Shown here: piece by piece, positions 29,014-38,149 of the stretch | How positions within the stretch are numbered: position 1 is the stretch's first letter | Layout: each line of letters starts with the position of its first letter | Assembly (NCBI GenBank): GCA_029258955.1 | Contig: JAPDJT010000028.1 | Location: 1 to 64,000, forward strand | Origin: Thermoplasmatota archaeon | GTDB taxonomy: Archaea; Thermoplasmatota; E2; UBA202; JdFR-43 | Direction: 5' to 3' | DNA: 64,000 nt | The notes under the pieces: model-generated | The model's input: the letters and a program-made list of their open reading frames with translations, nothing else | Databases searched by the model: none | Told to the model about the DNA's origin: nothing | Made by a program: the position numbers and the translations under genes

Positions 29014-29562
29014 CTAAATTTCCACACCTATAACAACTGCATATCCTCTTACTATATCACTTATCCTTTTTGGAATAGATATGCTACAGTAACTCCCCAC
29101 TTTTATATCCTTCCCTTTTATCCTCCAAAAACGTCGTAAATCCTTGGCAACGTATTTTTTCAATTCTTCTTCATTACCAAGTCTATAATCAAGCATTGAA
29201 TATTCAGCAATTCTTAAATGACGGAGCCCCTCCCTTATATCCAATTTTTTCTTCGCCATTATTGGCATTATTTCATATTTTTCAAAATGTTTTAAGCAAG
29301 AAGGTGTTGTTAAAATAGGAGCTATATAAAGCATTGCCAAAAATATTGCTTTTCCCTCTTTATTCAATTTAGCATAAAATTTCTCTGCCTTTTTGGGCAC
29401 TTCCAATGAAACAAAGCATTTTCCCTCCAACATTTCCATAAAATCTGGCACACCTACGCTTCTCCGCCTATTATATTTTAAAACAAATTTGATAAAATCA
29501 TCATTTTCCTCCTTTAAATACAAAATAGCCCTCATATTCTTTGCTTTAGCGATCAAATCCAT
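29014..29562 (-). CDS. Hypothetical protein, 182 aa
   Basis: Not recognised. The protein is basic, rich in Lys/Arg and Leu/Ile, without signal peptide or membrane helix. Its middle (about 85-130) is helical and charged (MAKKKLDIREGLRHLRIAEY), and it ends in a beta-like stretch (SISIPKRISDIVRGYAVVIG). It lies upstream of the rps13 operon on the same strand, 39 or more bases away. The clean 182-codon frame with codon use like its neighbours supports a real gene. A nucleic-acid-binding role would fit the charge but is only a guess. Confidence 0.6.
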   Translation of the reverse strand: MDLIAKAKNMRAILYLKEENDDFIKFVLKYNRRRSVGVPDFMEMLEGKCFVSLEVPKKAEKFYAKLNKEGKAIFLAMLYIAPILTTPSCLKHFEKYEIMPIMAKKKLDIREGLRHLRIAEYSMLDYRLGNEEELKKYVAKDLRRFWRIKGKDIKVGSYCSISIPKRISDIVRGYAVVIGVEI

Positions 29563-30131
29563 GAAAATAAGAATATTTTTAGATTTAACTTTTTATTTTG
29601 CTTTATTTTGCATGAAAGAGAAATATTATGGCAACATTTTTTCATAATTTTGAAGCCATTTAAAAATAGATGAGATGTTTCATTGTGTAAAATGATGAAA
29701 TAACATAATTTCTTTCATTAAGCGATTATTACAAGTCCATGAATAATGAAAAAGCTTTCTATAGCATTATCATCACATAGAGGAAATATGCCATAGCAAC
29801 TATCCTTGTCATTTATTAGGTTATTCACTTGCAAAATTATTGAATTAGAATGAATCGACAAAATTTTCTTTAACAATTTATTTTTGAATAGCTTTTTGCC
29901 AATGAATAAATGAAAAGGGATGTTGCCATTTGCTTATTGCATGAAGAAAATTGCTATAACAATCCATCTTTTTTATCTGAATAACAATGAAAGAAATGGC
30001 TGTCATTGGCTATTATTACAGAGAAGAATCCACAATAACAACCATCCCTTCCCTCATTCTTTCACTTTGCACAAAAATTATAAATAGCATTTTAGTCCCT
30101 CACACTTTTTATACTAAATTTATTTAATTTT
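29563..30131. other. Noncoding gap with dispersed imperfect inverted repeats
   Basis: About 570 AT-rich bases with no credible gene or RNA gene. Repeated words include CCATGAATAATGAAAAAGC, GCTATAACAATCC, and the arms AATGAAAGAAATGGCTGTC (about 29988) against GATGGTTGTTATTGTGG read on the opposite strand (about 30030-30050). The right end carries the priL promoter (CTTTTTATACT, 30105-30115). Confidence 0.5.
30105..30115 (+). promoter_or_regulatory. TATA box for priL-priS
   Basis: CTTTTTATACT, about 17-27 bases before the GTG start of priL, suggesting a leaderless or nearly leaderless message. Confidence 0.45.
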
Positions 30132-31121
30132 GTGGATTTGTTTAAATTAGCAAAATATCCTTTTATAGCAGAGGCAAAAGAATGGGTTAAAAACGAGAAA
30201 GTGAGCATTGACGAAATTTTATTTGATGAAATTTATGAAAGAGCAAGGGTTAGAGGAATAGAAAGAGTTAGACAAGCTTTTGAAAGAGGATTTATAAGCA
30301 ATGTTGCTTTGTTAAATGAAATTGATTGCATGATGGAAATTTTTTCCTATCCTATAGCGAGAATGATTGTTGTGGCAATAGACAACGATTACTTACTGCG
30401 GAGATATGCGCTGGCGGAAGCAAAAAAAGCTTATGAAGGGCTGAAGGAAGAAGAGTTTGAATTTATACAAATGATTGCCAAGGAATTTGATATTGAGCTT
30501 GATGGGAATAAAATCCATTTTGTTGATTATTTGAAATATGCTCCTACATGGGATATTAAATGGAAGCTGGTTAATAAGAAATTAAAAGCAGGATATGTTT
30601 TTATTAGGAAAAATGAAGTTGCAAGAATATTGCAGGAAGCAATAAGAAAAAAGATATATAATGAGCTTGTAAACCTTTTTGCTCCTCCAGAAGTTAAAAA
30701 GGCTTTTAAGGACGAAATAATGGAAATAAGAAATAAATTGATTTTAAAGCAGAAAAAGGAAGAGATAAGAAAAGGAGAAATAAAATACGAAGATTTCCCA
30801 CCTTGCATGCAAAGTTTAATTTCTGCTATTAAATCAGGCTTAAATGTTCCTCATGTTGGTAGATTCACAATAGTTACATTTTTAAATGCTATAGGGCAAA
30901 GTGTAGATGAGATTTTAAAATTATTCTCTTCTTCTCCTGACTTTAACGAAGAGAAAACTCGATACCAAATAGAGCATATTACAGGGAGAATATCAGGAAC
31001 AATTTATGCAACTCCAAAATGTGATACAATAAGAACATGGGGATTATGCAATGCAACAGAAGAATGCAGAGGAATAAGGCATCCTCTCATATTTTATAAA
31101 AGAAAGAGGAGGAGAAAATGA
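30132..31121 (+). CDS. priL: DNA primase large subunit PriL
   Basis: 329 aa from a GTG start that fits the upstream TATA box. The N-terminal two thirds is helical; the C-terminal iron-sulfur domain (about 220-320) has the expected four cysteines in PPCMQS, PKCDTIRTWGLC and EECRGIRHPL. It regulates primer synthesis by PriS. The stop overlaps the priS ATG by four bases, so the subunits are co-translated. Confidence 0.94.
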   Translation: MDLFKLAKYPFIAEAKEWVKNEKVSIDEILFDEIYERARVRGIERVRQAFERGFISNVALLNEIDCMMEIFSYPIARMIVVAIDNDYLLRRYALAEAKKAYEGLKEEEFEFIQMIAKEFDIELDGNKIHFVDYLKYAPTWDIKWKLVNKKLKAGYVFIRKNEVARILQEAIRKKIYNELVNLFAPPEVKKAFKDEIMEIRNKLILKQKKEEIRKGEIKYEDFPPCMQSLISAIKSGLNVPHVGRFTIVTFLNAIGQSVDEILKLFSSSPDFNEEKTRYQIEHITGRISGTIYATPKCDTIRTWGLCNATEECRGIRHPLIFYKRKRRRK

Positions 31122-32242
31122 ATTTCTTAAGAAAAAAATTTTTAGAATATTATCTCAATCCAAAAATTGATTTTCCAGTTAGATTTGACAGAAGAGAATA
31201 TGCATTCATTTTGTTTGAAGAAGACACAATGCACCGCCACATTTCCTTCAAATCAAAAGAAGACTTGCTTTTATATTTAAAGACAAATGTACCAGCCCAC
31301 GCCTATTATTCCTCTGCTTACTATCGCAATCCATCTGCAGAAACAATGCAGGAAAAGCAATGGATGGGAGCAGATTTAATTTTTGATTTAGATGCTGATC
31401 ATTTGCCTAATGCAAATAATATGTCTTATGAAGAAGCATTAAGAGCTGTAAAGGAAGAGTTAGAAAAACTTATAGATTTTTTAATAGAGGATTTTGGGTT
31501 TGGAGAGGATGAATTAGAAATTTATTTTAGTGGGGGGAGAGGATACCATTGTCATGTTCATAACAAAAAAGTGCTTGATTTAGGAAGCCAGGAGAGAAGA
31601 GAGATAGTTGATTATTTGACAGGAAGAGGATTAGATTTTAAAGAAATTATAAAGGAGAAAAGAATAGGTGGAGAAATTACAATTGAAATTGATATGGAGG
31701 GAGGATGGGAAAAAAGGATAGCAGATGCAATAATTCAATTTTTTGAAGATATAAGAAAGATGGAAAAGGAGAAGGCAATAAAAAAATTAATGGAAATAGA
31801 AGGGGTAGGAAATAAAACAGCTGAAGATGTATATAATTCTTTGACAGCAGAAAGAATGCGTAGAATAAAAGCTGGCTTGCTTGACCAGGCAACTGCAATT
31901 AAAAAAATTTTGAAACCCTTGGTAAAAAAAGTAGCTGTAAGCTTATATAGCCAGACAGATGAGCCAGTAACTGCAGATATAAAAAGGCTGATAAGATTAC
32001 CAGGCTCTTTGCATGGAAAGACGGGATTTAGAGTTACAAAGGTAAATGTAGATAAAATAGAAGAATTTGAGCCATTGAGAGATGCTGTTGTTTTTAAGGA
32101 TAATAAAGTTAAAATAAAGGTAGAAAAACCCTTCAAGATAAAAATGATGGATGAAGAATATGATTTAAAAAAAGGTATTGCTAAAGTACCAGAATACTTA
32201 GCTGTTTTTGCTATTGCAAGAAAATTCGCTACTATAGGATAA
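31118..32242 (+). CDS. priS: DNA primase catalytic subunit PriS
   Basis: 374 aa archaeo-eukaryotic primase. Metal-binding DLDAD (about residue 92), the conserved FSGGRGYHCHV, and the downstream RLIRLPGSLHGKTGF motif are all present. Between the core motifs, at about 226-246, lies a helix-hairpin-helix-like stretch (MEIEGVGNKTAEDVYNSL), which may aid DNA binding. Makes primers for replication. Overlaps priL by four bases. Confidence 0.95.
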   Translation: MNFLRKKFLEYYLNPKIDFPVRFDRREYAFILFEEDTMHRHISFKSKEDLLLYLKTNVPAHAYYSSAYYRNPSAETMQEKQWMGADLIFDLDADHLPNANNMSYEEALRAVKEELEKLIDFLIEDFGFGEDELEIYFSGGRGYHCHVHNKKVLDLGSQERREIVDYLTGRGLDFKEIIKEKRIGGEITIEIDMEGGWEKRIADAIIQFFEDIRKMEKEKAIKKLMEIEGVGNKTAEDVYNSLTAERMRRIKAGLLDQATAIKKILKPLVKKVAVSLYSQTDEPVTADIKRLIRLPGSLHGKTGFRVTKVNVDKIEEFEPLRDAVVFKDNKVKIKVEKPFKIKMMDEEYDLKKGIAKVPEYLAVFAIARKFATIG

Positions 32243-32283
32243 TCTGATAGATAAAAGCATATATGGTTATTTTATTTAAATTT

Positions 32284-33351
32284 ATGAGGAAGTTTATCTC
32301 CATTTTTATAGCTTTCTTCCTAATTACCATTACATTTCCAGACATTGAAAGCAAAAAAGAAGCAAATTATTATGCAATAATTGTTGCAATATATGATTAT
32401 AATGGAACAAAAGCTGATTTAGATATACCAAAAGAAGTAGCTTTGGATTTGTATAATAATTTAATAAAATGGAGAAATTGGAAAGAAGAAAATGTAATTT
32501 TGCTTATAAATGAAAATGCTACACATGATGCCATTATAAATGCTTTAGATATAATAGCTAAAAAAGTTGGTAAGGATGACATCTTCTTTTTTGTATATAA
32601 TGGGCACGGTGGAGAAATAGAAGATGACAATGGGGATGAAGAAGATGGATATGATGAGGCAATAGTTACTTGGGAACTTAATAAAAGCCTCTACATAACA
32701 GATGATTTGCTTGAGGAAAAACTTAGCAAAATAAATGCAAAAGGAATGGCAATAATGCTTGATTGCTGTTTAAGTGGAGCATTTATTGAAAATGAAAGCG
32801 AATTTCAAAAAAGCTTAAAGGATGATTTGGTTAAAAAAGGAAGAGTAATATTAACATCAGCATATAAAGATGCACTAGCTTTAGCATTAACAAAATGGGG
32901 AACGCCCTGCACAAAATTTTTAACTTATGCGTTGAAAAAAGAAATAGGTTATAAAGATGGTAAGGTTTCAGCAGAAGAGTTATTTAGTTTTGTAAAAACA
33001 GCCAATTTTATTTTTTGGATATCCTTTATAGAACTTCCTTCAGTTATGGCATGGATGGGTTGGTGCATTAAATCTTTTGTTTCTTTTCAGATGTGCAATT
33101 TTCTCTTCGTGTTTATAACTTATTGGTTATTTGGCGCTCTCCCTGCTTCTCTCATTTTTGTTTTAAATGAAATATTCTTTTTAACTATATTTCCAATAAT
33201 TGCACCTTTAGTTCTTCTACTCCTTAAATTAGAAGTAGTAATAATAATTGCCATTTATGAAATTTCTGAATACATAAAAACAAATCATTGGGTAATTCCA
33301 TTTGCCCAGCTTTTTGATGGATATGAAGGAGAGTTACCCTTACTTTTGTAA
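32284..33351 (+). CDS. Caspase-like (C14/metacaspase-type) membrane protease
   Basis: 355 aa from the ATG at 32284, chosen because a signal peptide (MRKFISIFIAFFLITITF) follows at once and ATAAAAG lies about 30 bases upstream; ATG at 32263 would add seven residues. Caspase fold about 30-245, with the catalytic histidine in YNGHGG (H108) and cysteine in LDCCLSG (C162, second Cys by analogy with metacaspase DCCHSG). An acidic stretch (EDDNGDEEDGYDEA) follows the His motif. The C-terminal 100 residues hold two to four hydrophobic helices. The peptidase domain is probably outside the cell. Substrate unknown. Confidence 0.8.
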   Translation: MRKFISIFIAFFLITITFPDIESKKEANYYAIIVAIYDYNGTKADLDIPKEVALDLYNNLIKWRNWKEENVILLINENATHDAIINALDIIAKKVGKDDIFFFVYNGHGGEIEDDNGDEEDGYDEAIVTWELNKSLYITDDLLEEKLSKINAKGMAIMLDCCLSGAFIENESEFQKSLKDDLVKKGRVILTSAYKDALALALTKWGTPCTKFLTYALKKEIGYKDGKVSAEELFSFVKTANFIFWISFIELPSVMAWMGWCIKSFVSFQMCNFLFVFITYWLFGALPASLIFVLNEIFFLTIFPIIAPLVLLLLKLEVVIIIAIYEISEYIKTNHWVIPFAQLFDGYEGELPLLL

Positions 33352-36300
33352 TCATTCAAACATCTTTTTTCTTACATATACTAATCCAGCCACCACCACT
33401 GCTCCAAGGAAAAGAAGTACGTATATTCCATAGTTCTTTTCCTTTATTTCATGAGGATATTCATTTGCTCCAAAGATTGCATGTCCATCAATAACTTCAT
33501 AGCTTTCTAATGCTTTTGGCTTATCCCACCCATAAAGAGGACTCCATACTTTTAAGTCAGGATCTCCAAAATAGCATACGTTTTCCTTTATATCCCACCA
33601 CCACTGCTTTGTTAGATATCCTATGCCTGTATGCATTATTCCATTTGTAAATGCTTCTCCAGCTGTTTTTCCCAATGCTATATCTCTCGCAAACATTTCC
33701 ATTGCAAATGCAGAATACCATGAAGTTTCCCATGGATCGATAACTTGGAATACTGAACCATGCCTTACTAAAGTTAAATGCAAATATGTGTTTGAAATTA
33801 AACAAGAACCAGCATTAAATCCGCAAGAATGTATATTGCCTAAGGCTTCATCCATATCATAGCCAGTATAATCTTTTGTTCTTAGCCTTCCAAATAAAAC
33901 TGTTATAATGTTTCCATCATATCCAGCCATTTTGCCAAGCAATGTATTCTTTATGATGGGCAGATCACTAAGCCTTGCTGGAACAATATCTATTCCAAGT
34001 AATTTGCTTTGAGATAAAACATCTGGCTCTTCAGTGGAGCCATCTAACCATCCTGGTAGAAATATTTCATATCCTCTCCACGGATTTGGTTCAACAGTTG
34101 GCAAAGTTATATTTATTCCAAAGAAGCCTGGAACACCATAAGGATCCCAGAATGAAAGGGCTCCTGATTCACCATGCCATCCATGAGTACATTCAAGCCA
34201 CATGATTACGCCCCTATTCAAATTCTCCATTGTTGCTGAAAAGTTGGTGGTAAAGGCAATGCTATAACCAGCTTTTCTTAAATAGAAAGGAACTATTTCA
34301 CTTTCTGTTAAATCTGGCCAGTATGAGCCATATTTTCCATATTTTGCAAGAACATTATTGTCTATAGGATGATTAGATGGTTCATAATATGGAGTAACTC
34401 CACTTGCGCATGTATAATTGAAACCCCAATATTTGCTTGCTCTTTCATTAAATCTATGACAATATGTAATCCATGAATTTAAAACAGGATAAACAAAATG
34501 CTCCTCCTGGCTAGGCTTAATAATTTTGAGCAATCCACTTGGCAATCTTATACTTTTACTACCATTTATTAAATATATTCCATCTTTGTTTAAAGCTGGA
34601 TTTGCAAATATTACAGCTGGATAGAAAATGCTTCTCGCCACCCAATAACTTGTATCTACAGGGGTTCCCATAATACGACCAGCATATGCAACACCTGCAA
34701 ACATTCTGTCCCAGGGTGTTCCAATATCAAATTGTCCAGCTACAGTTATTATACTTTCCTCTTTTCCTGGTTCATCCAATCCAATTTTTCCAAGGAAATC
34801 ATATACTTCCCTGCCAGTTAAATACATAGAAGCGACATTTGGCTCTTCATCTCTTACAGCGTGTTTCTTCCACCATTCATTGTGCCATACAACAGCTTTA
34901 GAAAGCTGACTATGCATATCAACAACTATAAGAGGAGCCCCATGGTGAGCAGCCATATAGGCAGCAGGACCAATATACAATGCGCCATCTTTTTCTCCTT
35001 CTGGCTTTAATTTTTCAACGAGCCAATAAGTCCATGGATCAATGGTAGTGAAGACAATATCATTTTCCTTTGTTTTATTTCTTATGTCTTTATATATGCT
35101 TATTAAATCATTATATTCTTTCTTTATGTTTCCCATTCCTTCTATTTCATCTTTAACTGAAGAATTGGCACCAATATCAAAAAGATAAAAGTTCTTTATC
35201 CCGAGTTTTTTAATTGCCTCCTTTATGCAATCTGGAATCTTATCTGGTTCAACATATAAAAGAGGAGCATTTATTAAAGATGCATAGACTGCTCCTTGAG
35301 CAGCATTCATTAAATAGTTAGCTTGCTGTTTTGGCAATTTGCATTCCCATGAATATTTTAAAGTATATTCGATAGTTGAATTTGTTTCATTTAGCTGTAT
35401 AATGACAGCTTTATATTTTCCTTCTCCAAGCTGGTCCATATGCAGTGTTTGCTTTGAAACATTTGTAGCTGTTGCTATTCCAACTGCAACATTATTTTCG
35501 TCTACAATAATTAAACCAAGCTTACCATCTCCTTTCCAACTCAATTCAAATTTTGCATTTCTTGCCATGAATGGTGGTACAGAAGGCAATTCAACTTCTC
35601 CCCCAGGATAAAGTTTTATGTCTATGTAATAGGTAACTTTTCCTGTTGCAATATCAATTAACCTTTGTCCAATTGTTCCATATCTCTCTCCCAAAATTCC
35701 TTTTGTTGGAATATCAACTATTGCTGCCTTCCATTTGCCAGGATTAAAAACATATGTCTCCAATTCTTCATGAGGACCAACCAAAATATTCCAGTTTTCT
35801 GAGGAGCCTACCTGCATTAGCTCGCCTTCATAATAGCAATACAATTGCAAATCTGGGTCAGCAGATGGAATTGTTAGCCCTCCTTGAAGCAAGCCAAGCG
35901 TTGCAATAAACATGAAATTAGGAAGCCAGCTTTTGCAAGGCCAGTACAAATCAGCTTTTATATACTTATAACCATCTGGAACATAAAAATCTTGATACTG
36001 AGGGGCGATGCTATCTTGTTTTATTCCAGTTAATGTTATTTCTTTAATTTCTTTTGGAGATATTTTTCCTCTTAACTCGCCAGAAGTTGCGTTATAGCTA
36101 CCATACGCAACATTTCCAACTACAGCTATAACAGCATCATCACTATAACTCCAGTCATGTAATGCAATTTGGCTAGAAATTTCATAGATATTATTGCTTT
36201 TTATATAAGTATAATTTTCAGCTTTCCATGGTATTTTATCAACATTTATTGCTTCTATTTCCTTGAGATTTTTACAATAAGTTAGCCAGTCCTCCATGAA

Positions 36301-36618
36301 ATAATCTAAACCTTGCCTTGCATTTAATGATAACTCCTCTTTATTTCCCTTTTTGTAATCATCATAGAATAGCAATGGATAGGAGTAGATTCTCTTTGTT
36401 TTTTCATCATAGAACACGCTTGCAGGCACAGCTGCCATATAAGCAAAATCATCTACAAGACTATTTTCATCAAATCTTACAAAGCATGCTTTCTTTATAG
36501 GAACTACCTTTGTCCATGAAACTCCTTCAAAACCAGAAGGAAGTTCTTCCATTTCTTGTGCTATTACTGGAAAAATAAACATTATTGATATTGCTAAAGG
36601 GAGAAACTTCCTCAACAT
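33352..36618 (-). CDS. Gingipain-like (C25-type) membrane-anchored surface protein
   Basis: 1088 aa from the ATG at 36618, which begins a clean signal peptide (MLRKFLPLAISIMFIFPVIA) and lies about 20-25 bases from a shared TATA element. A long N-terminal region of beta modules (to about 430) is followed by a C25-like region. CTHGWHGES (about residue 812) and CGFNAGSC (about 932) could be the His and Cys of a gingipain-type dyad, and NVCYFGDPDLKVWSP near the end matches the closing motif of C25 peptidases. A C-terminal helix followed by VRKKMFE anchors it. Probably a cell-surface cysteine peptidase; the active-site assignment is tentative. Confidence 0.68.
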   Translation of the reverse strand: MLRKFLPLAISIMFIFPVIAQEMEELPSGFEGVSWTKVVPIKKACFVRFDENSLVDDFAYMAAVPASVFYDEKTKRIYSYPLLFYDDYKKGNKEELSLNARQGLDYFMEDWLTYCKNLKEIEAINVDKIPWKAENYTYIKSNNIYEISSQIALHDWSYSDDAVIAVVGNVAYGSYNATSGELRGKISPKEIKEITLTGIKQDSIAPQYQDFYVPDGYKYIKADLYWPCKSWLPNFMFIATLGLLQGGLTIPSADPDLQLYCYYEGELMQVGSSENWNILVGPHEELETYVFNPGKWKAAIVDIPTKGILGERYGTIGQRLIDIATGKVTYYIDIKLYPGGEVELPSVPPFMARNAKFELSWKGDGKLGLIIVDENNVAVGIATATNVSKQTLHMDQLGEGKYKAVIIQLNETNSTIEYTLKYSWECKLPKQQANYLMNAAQGAVYASLINAPLLYVEPDKIPDCIKEAIKKLGIKNFYLFDIGANSSVKDEIEGMGNIKKEYNDLISIYKDIRNKTKENDIVFTTIDPWTYWLVEKLKPEGEKDGALYIGPAAYMAAHHGAPLIVVDMHSQLSKAVVWHNEWWKKHAVRDEEPNVASMYLTGREVYDFLGKIGLDEPGKEESIITVAGQFDIGTPWDRMFAGVAYAGRIMGTPVDTSYWVARSIFYPAVIFANPALNKDGIYLINGSKSIRLPSGLLKIIKPSQEEHFVYPVLNSWITYCHRFNERASKYWGFNYTCASGVTPYYEPSNHPIDNNVLAKYGKYGSYWPDLTESEIVPFYLRKAGYSIAFTTNFSATMENLNRGVIMWLECTHGWHGESGALSFWDPYGVPGFFGINITLPTVEPNPWRGYEIFLPGWLDGSTEEPDVLSQSKLLGIDIVPARLSDLPIIKNTLLGKMAGYDGNIITVLFGRLRTKDYTGYDMDEALGNIHSCGFNAGSCLISNTYLHLTLVRHGSVFQVIDPWETSWYSAFAMEMFARDIALGKTAGEAFTNGIMHTGIGYLTKQWWWDIKENVCYFGDPDLKVWSPLYGWDKPKALESYEVIDGHAIFGANEYPHEIKEKNYGIYVLLFLGAVVVAGLVYVRKKMFE

Positions 36619-36634
36619 GGTAATAAATGGAGTA

Positions 36635-36650
36635 TTAATATTTAAGTATT
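36635..36650. promoter_or_regulatory. Shared bidirectional TATA element
   Basis: TTAATATTTAAGTATT is AT-rich and nearly palindromic. Its centre is about 22 bases from the minus-strand ATG at 36618 and about 26 from the plus-strand ATG at 36666. One element could serve both divergent, leaderless genes. Confidence 0.5.
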
Positions 36651-36665
36651 TCATGTATTAACTTT

Positions 36666-37205
36666 ATGCTAAATTATTCAAAACTTCGAAACATTGAACA
36701 AAGAGAAAAAACTTCTCCACATCTTACAGATGTAGGCATTGATTTTTATAAGTTAGCATATGAATATGTAAAAGAGCTTGAGGAAAAAATAGAGGAAGAA
36801 AAATTGAAAAATCCATCTTCTAAAAAGCTCCTTTTACTTACAGATGAATTAAGAAATACGAGAAGAATATTGGAAAGTATATTTGAAAGAAGAGAGAAAA
36901 AAATTATTCTTTTAGCTTTATCAGCAGTAAGAGGAGGAAAAGCAGCGCCAGAAAATTTGACTAGGGAAGAAAAAATATTTTATGATTCCTTAGTTACTTT
37001 ATTAAAAGAGCATAGGAAAAGAGCATTTGAAAGTGGAGAAAAAGAATTCATTATAATTAGAGTCTTAGAAGATATTCCTCAATTTGTTGGAAGCGACATG
37101 AAAAAATATAATTTGAGAAAAGAAGATGTTATTGCCTTGCCCCCAGATTTAGCAAATATTTTAATAAAAAGAGGAGCTGCAGAAGAAATAAAAGCAACAG
37201 TATAA
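36666..37205 (+). CDS. DNA replication GINS subunit (Gins51 type)
   Basis: 179 aa. A helical A domain (about 1-115; DFYKLAYEYVKELEEKI) is followed by a small C-terminal B domain (about 120-179; VLEDIPQFVGSDMKKYNLR, LPPDLANILIKRGAAEEI). The A-then-B order is that of archaeal Gins51 (Sld5/Psf1-like). With MCM and the Cdc45/RecJ-like protein it forms the replicative helicase complex. Divergent from the gingipain-like gene and with no operon partner. Confidence 0.85.
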   Translation: MLNYSKLRNIEQREKTSPHLTDVGIDFYKLAYEYVKELEEKIEEEKLKNPSSKKLLLLTDELRNTRRILESIFERREKKIILLALSAVRGGKAAPENLTREEKIFYDSLVTLLKEHRKRAFESGEKEFIIIRVLEDIPQFVGSDMKKYNLRKEDVIALPPDLANILIKRGAAEEIKATV

Positions 37206-37396
37206 AAAATGAAAGAAAAAGTTGTTACACAAATTGCATGAAAAGACAAGCATTTTTCATTGAAAAAATTTAATGAAATGGTGTTGCTGTAGAATTCTCC
37301 TATGCATAAAACATTGCTATTTTTTCAGCTTATCAAAATGAATGAAAGAAGAGGTTGTCAATGGCAACATTGCTATAGCATATTTTTTTTATTTTT
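37206..37396. other. Noncoding gap with dispersed repeat words
   Basis: About 190 AT-rich bases containing ATGAAAGAAAAAGTTGTTAC, GCATGAAAAGACAAGC and AATGAATGAAAGAAGAGG followed by TTGTCAATGGCAAC, words shared loosely with the other gaps. A long T-rich tract (about 37381-37410) precedes the convergent Sir2 end and may terminate transcription. Confidence 0.45.
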
Positions 37397-38149
37397 TTAT
37401 TGTATTTTTTGCAGTCTATTTTTCATTAATTTCTTTACTTCCTCTACTACTTTTGGCAAAATCTCGCCTGCTTTGCCAAGTAGCTTATAATCTGCTAAAT
37501 AACTCAATTCACTTTCTTCCCTATTAATTTCGATTATTTTGCCCCCTTTCCTCTTTACAATTATTGGAAGTGCTGCTGCAGGATAAACAGCGCAAGATGT
37601 TCCAATGACAAGTATTAAATCGCTTTTGTTAGCAAGCTCAAGAGCTTCATTTAATGCTTTTGTTGGAATAGGCTCTCCAAAAAATACTATATCTGGCTTA
37701 AGAATTCCATTGCAACTGCAACGTGGAGGCAGATTCTTTAAGTCAATTTTCTCCTTGCTATATTTCTTTCCGCAGTTCAAACAAGTAAGGGTATTGAAGG
37801 AGCCGTGAAATTCAATTACTTTTTTATTTCCCGCTTCCTGATGCAATCCATCTATATTTTGAGTAATTACCGCTTTAAGCAATCCAAGCTTTTCTAATTC
37901 TGCCAAGGCATAATGAGCTGGATTTGGCTTTACTTTCTCAAATAACTCTGCCATCTCTGCCAGCATTTTCCATACCTTTGCAGGATTCTTTAAGAAACTA
38001 TGCAAATAGCCATATTCATTTATATCATATCTGCTCCATAAGCCATCTTTGCTCCTAAAATCTGGTATTCCTGATTCTGTTGATATTCCCGCTCCTGTTA
38101 AAGCAATGCAAAATTTTGCTTTTATTATTTCCTCAGCTACTTTTCTCAT
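37397..38149 (-). CDS. NAD-dependent protein deacylase (Sir2 family)
   Basis: 250 aa. Sirtuin motifs in order: [31 protein letters not shown] with the catalytic histidine, a zinc site made of CLNC and CSC, FFGEPIP, and [10 protein letters not shown]. Removes acyl groups from lysines using NAD. The ATG at 38149 overlaps the stop of the upstream gene (ATGA) and follows AAGGA; a TTG five codons earlier is less likely. Co-transcribed with ahcY. Confidence 0.94.
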   Translation of the reverse strand: MRKVAEEIIKAKFCIALTGAGISTESGIPDFRSKDGLWSRYDINEYGYLHSFLKNPAKVWKMLAEMAELFEKVKPNPAHYALAELEKLGLLKAVITQNIDGLHQEAGNKKVIEFHGSFNTLTCLNCGKKYSKEKIDLKNLPPRCSCNGILKPDIVFFGEPIPTKALNEALELANKSDLILVIGTSCAVYPAAALPIIVKRKGGKIIEINREESELSYLADYKLLGKAGEILPKVVEEVKKLMKNRLQKIQ

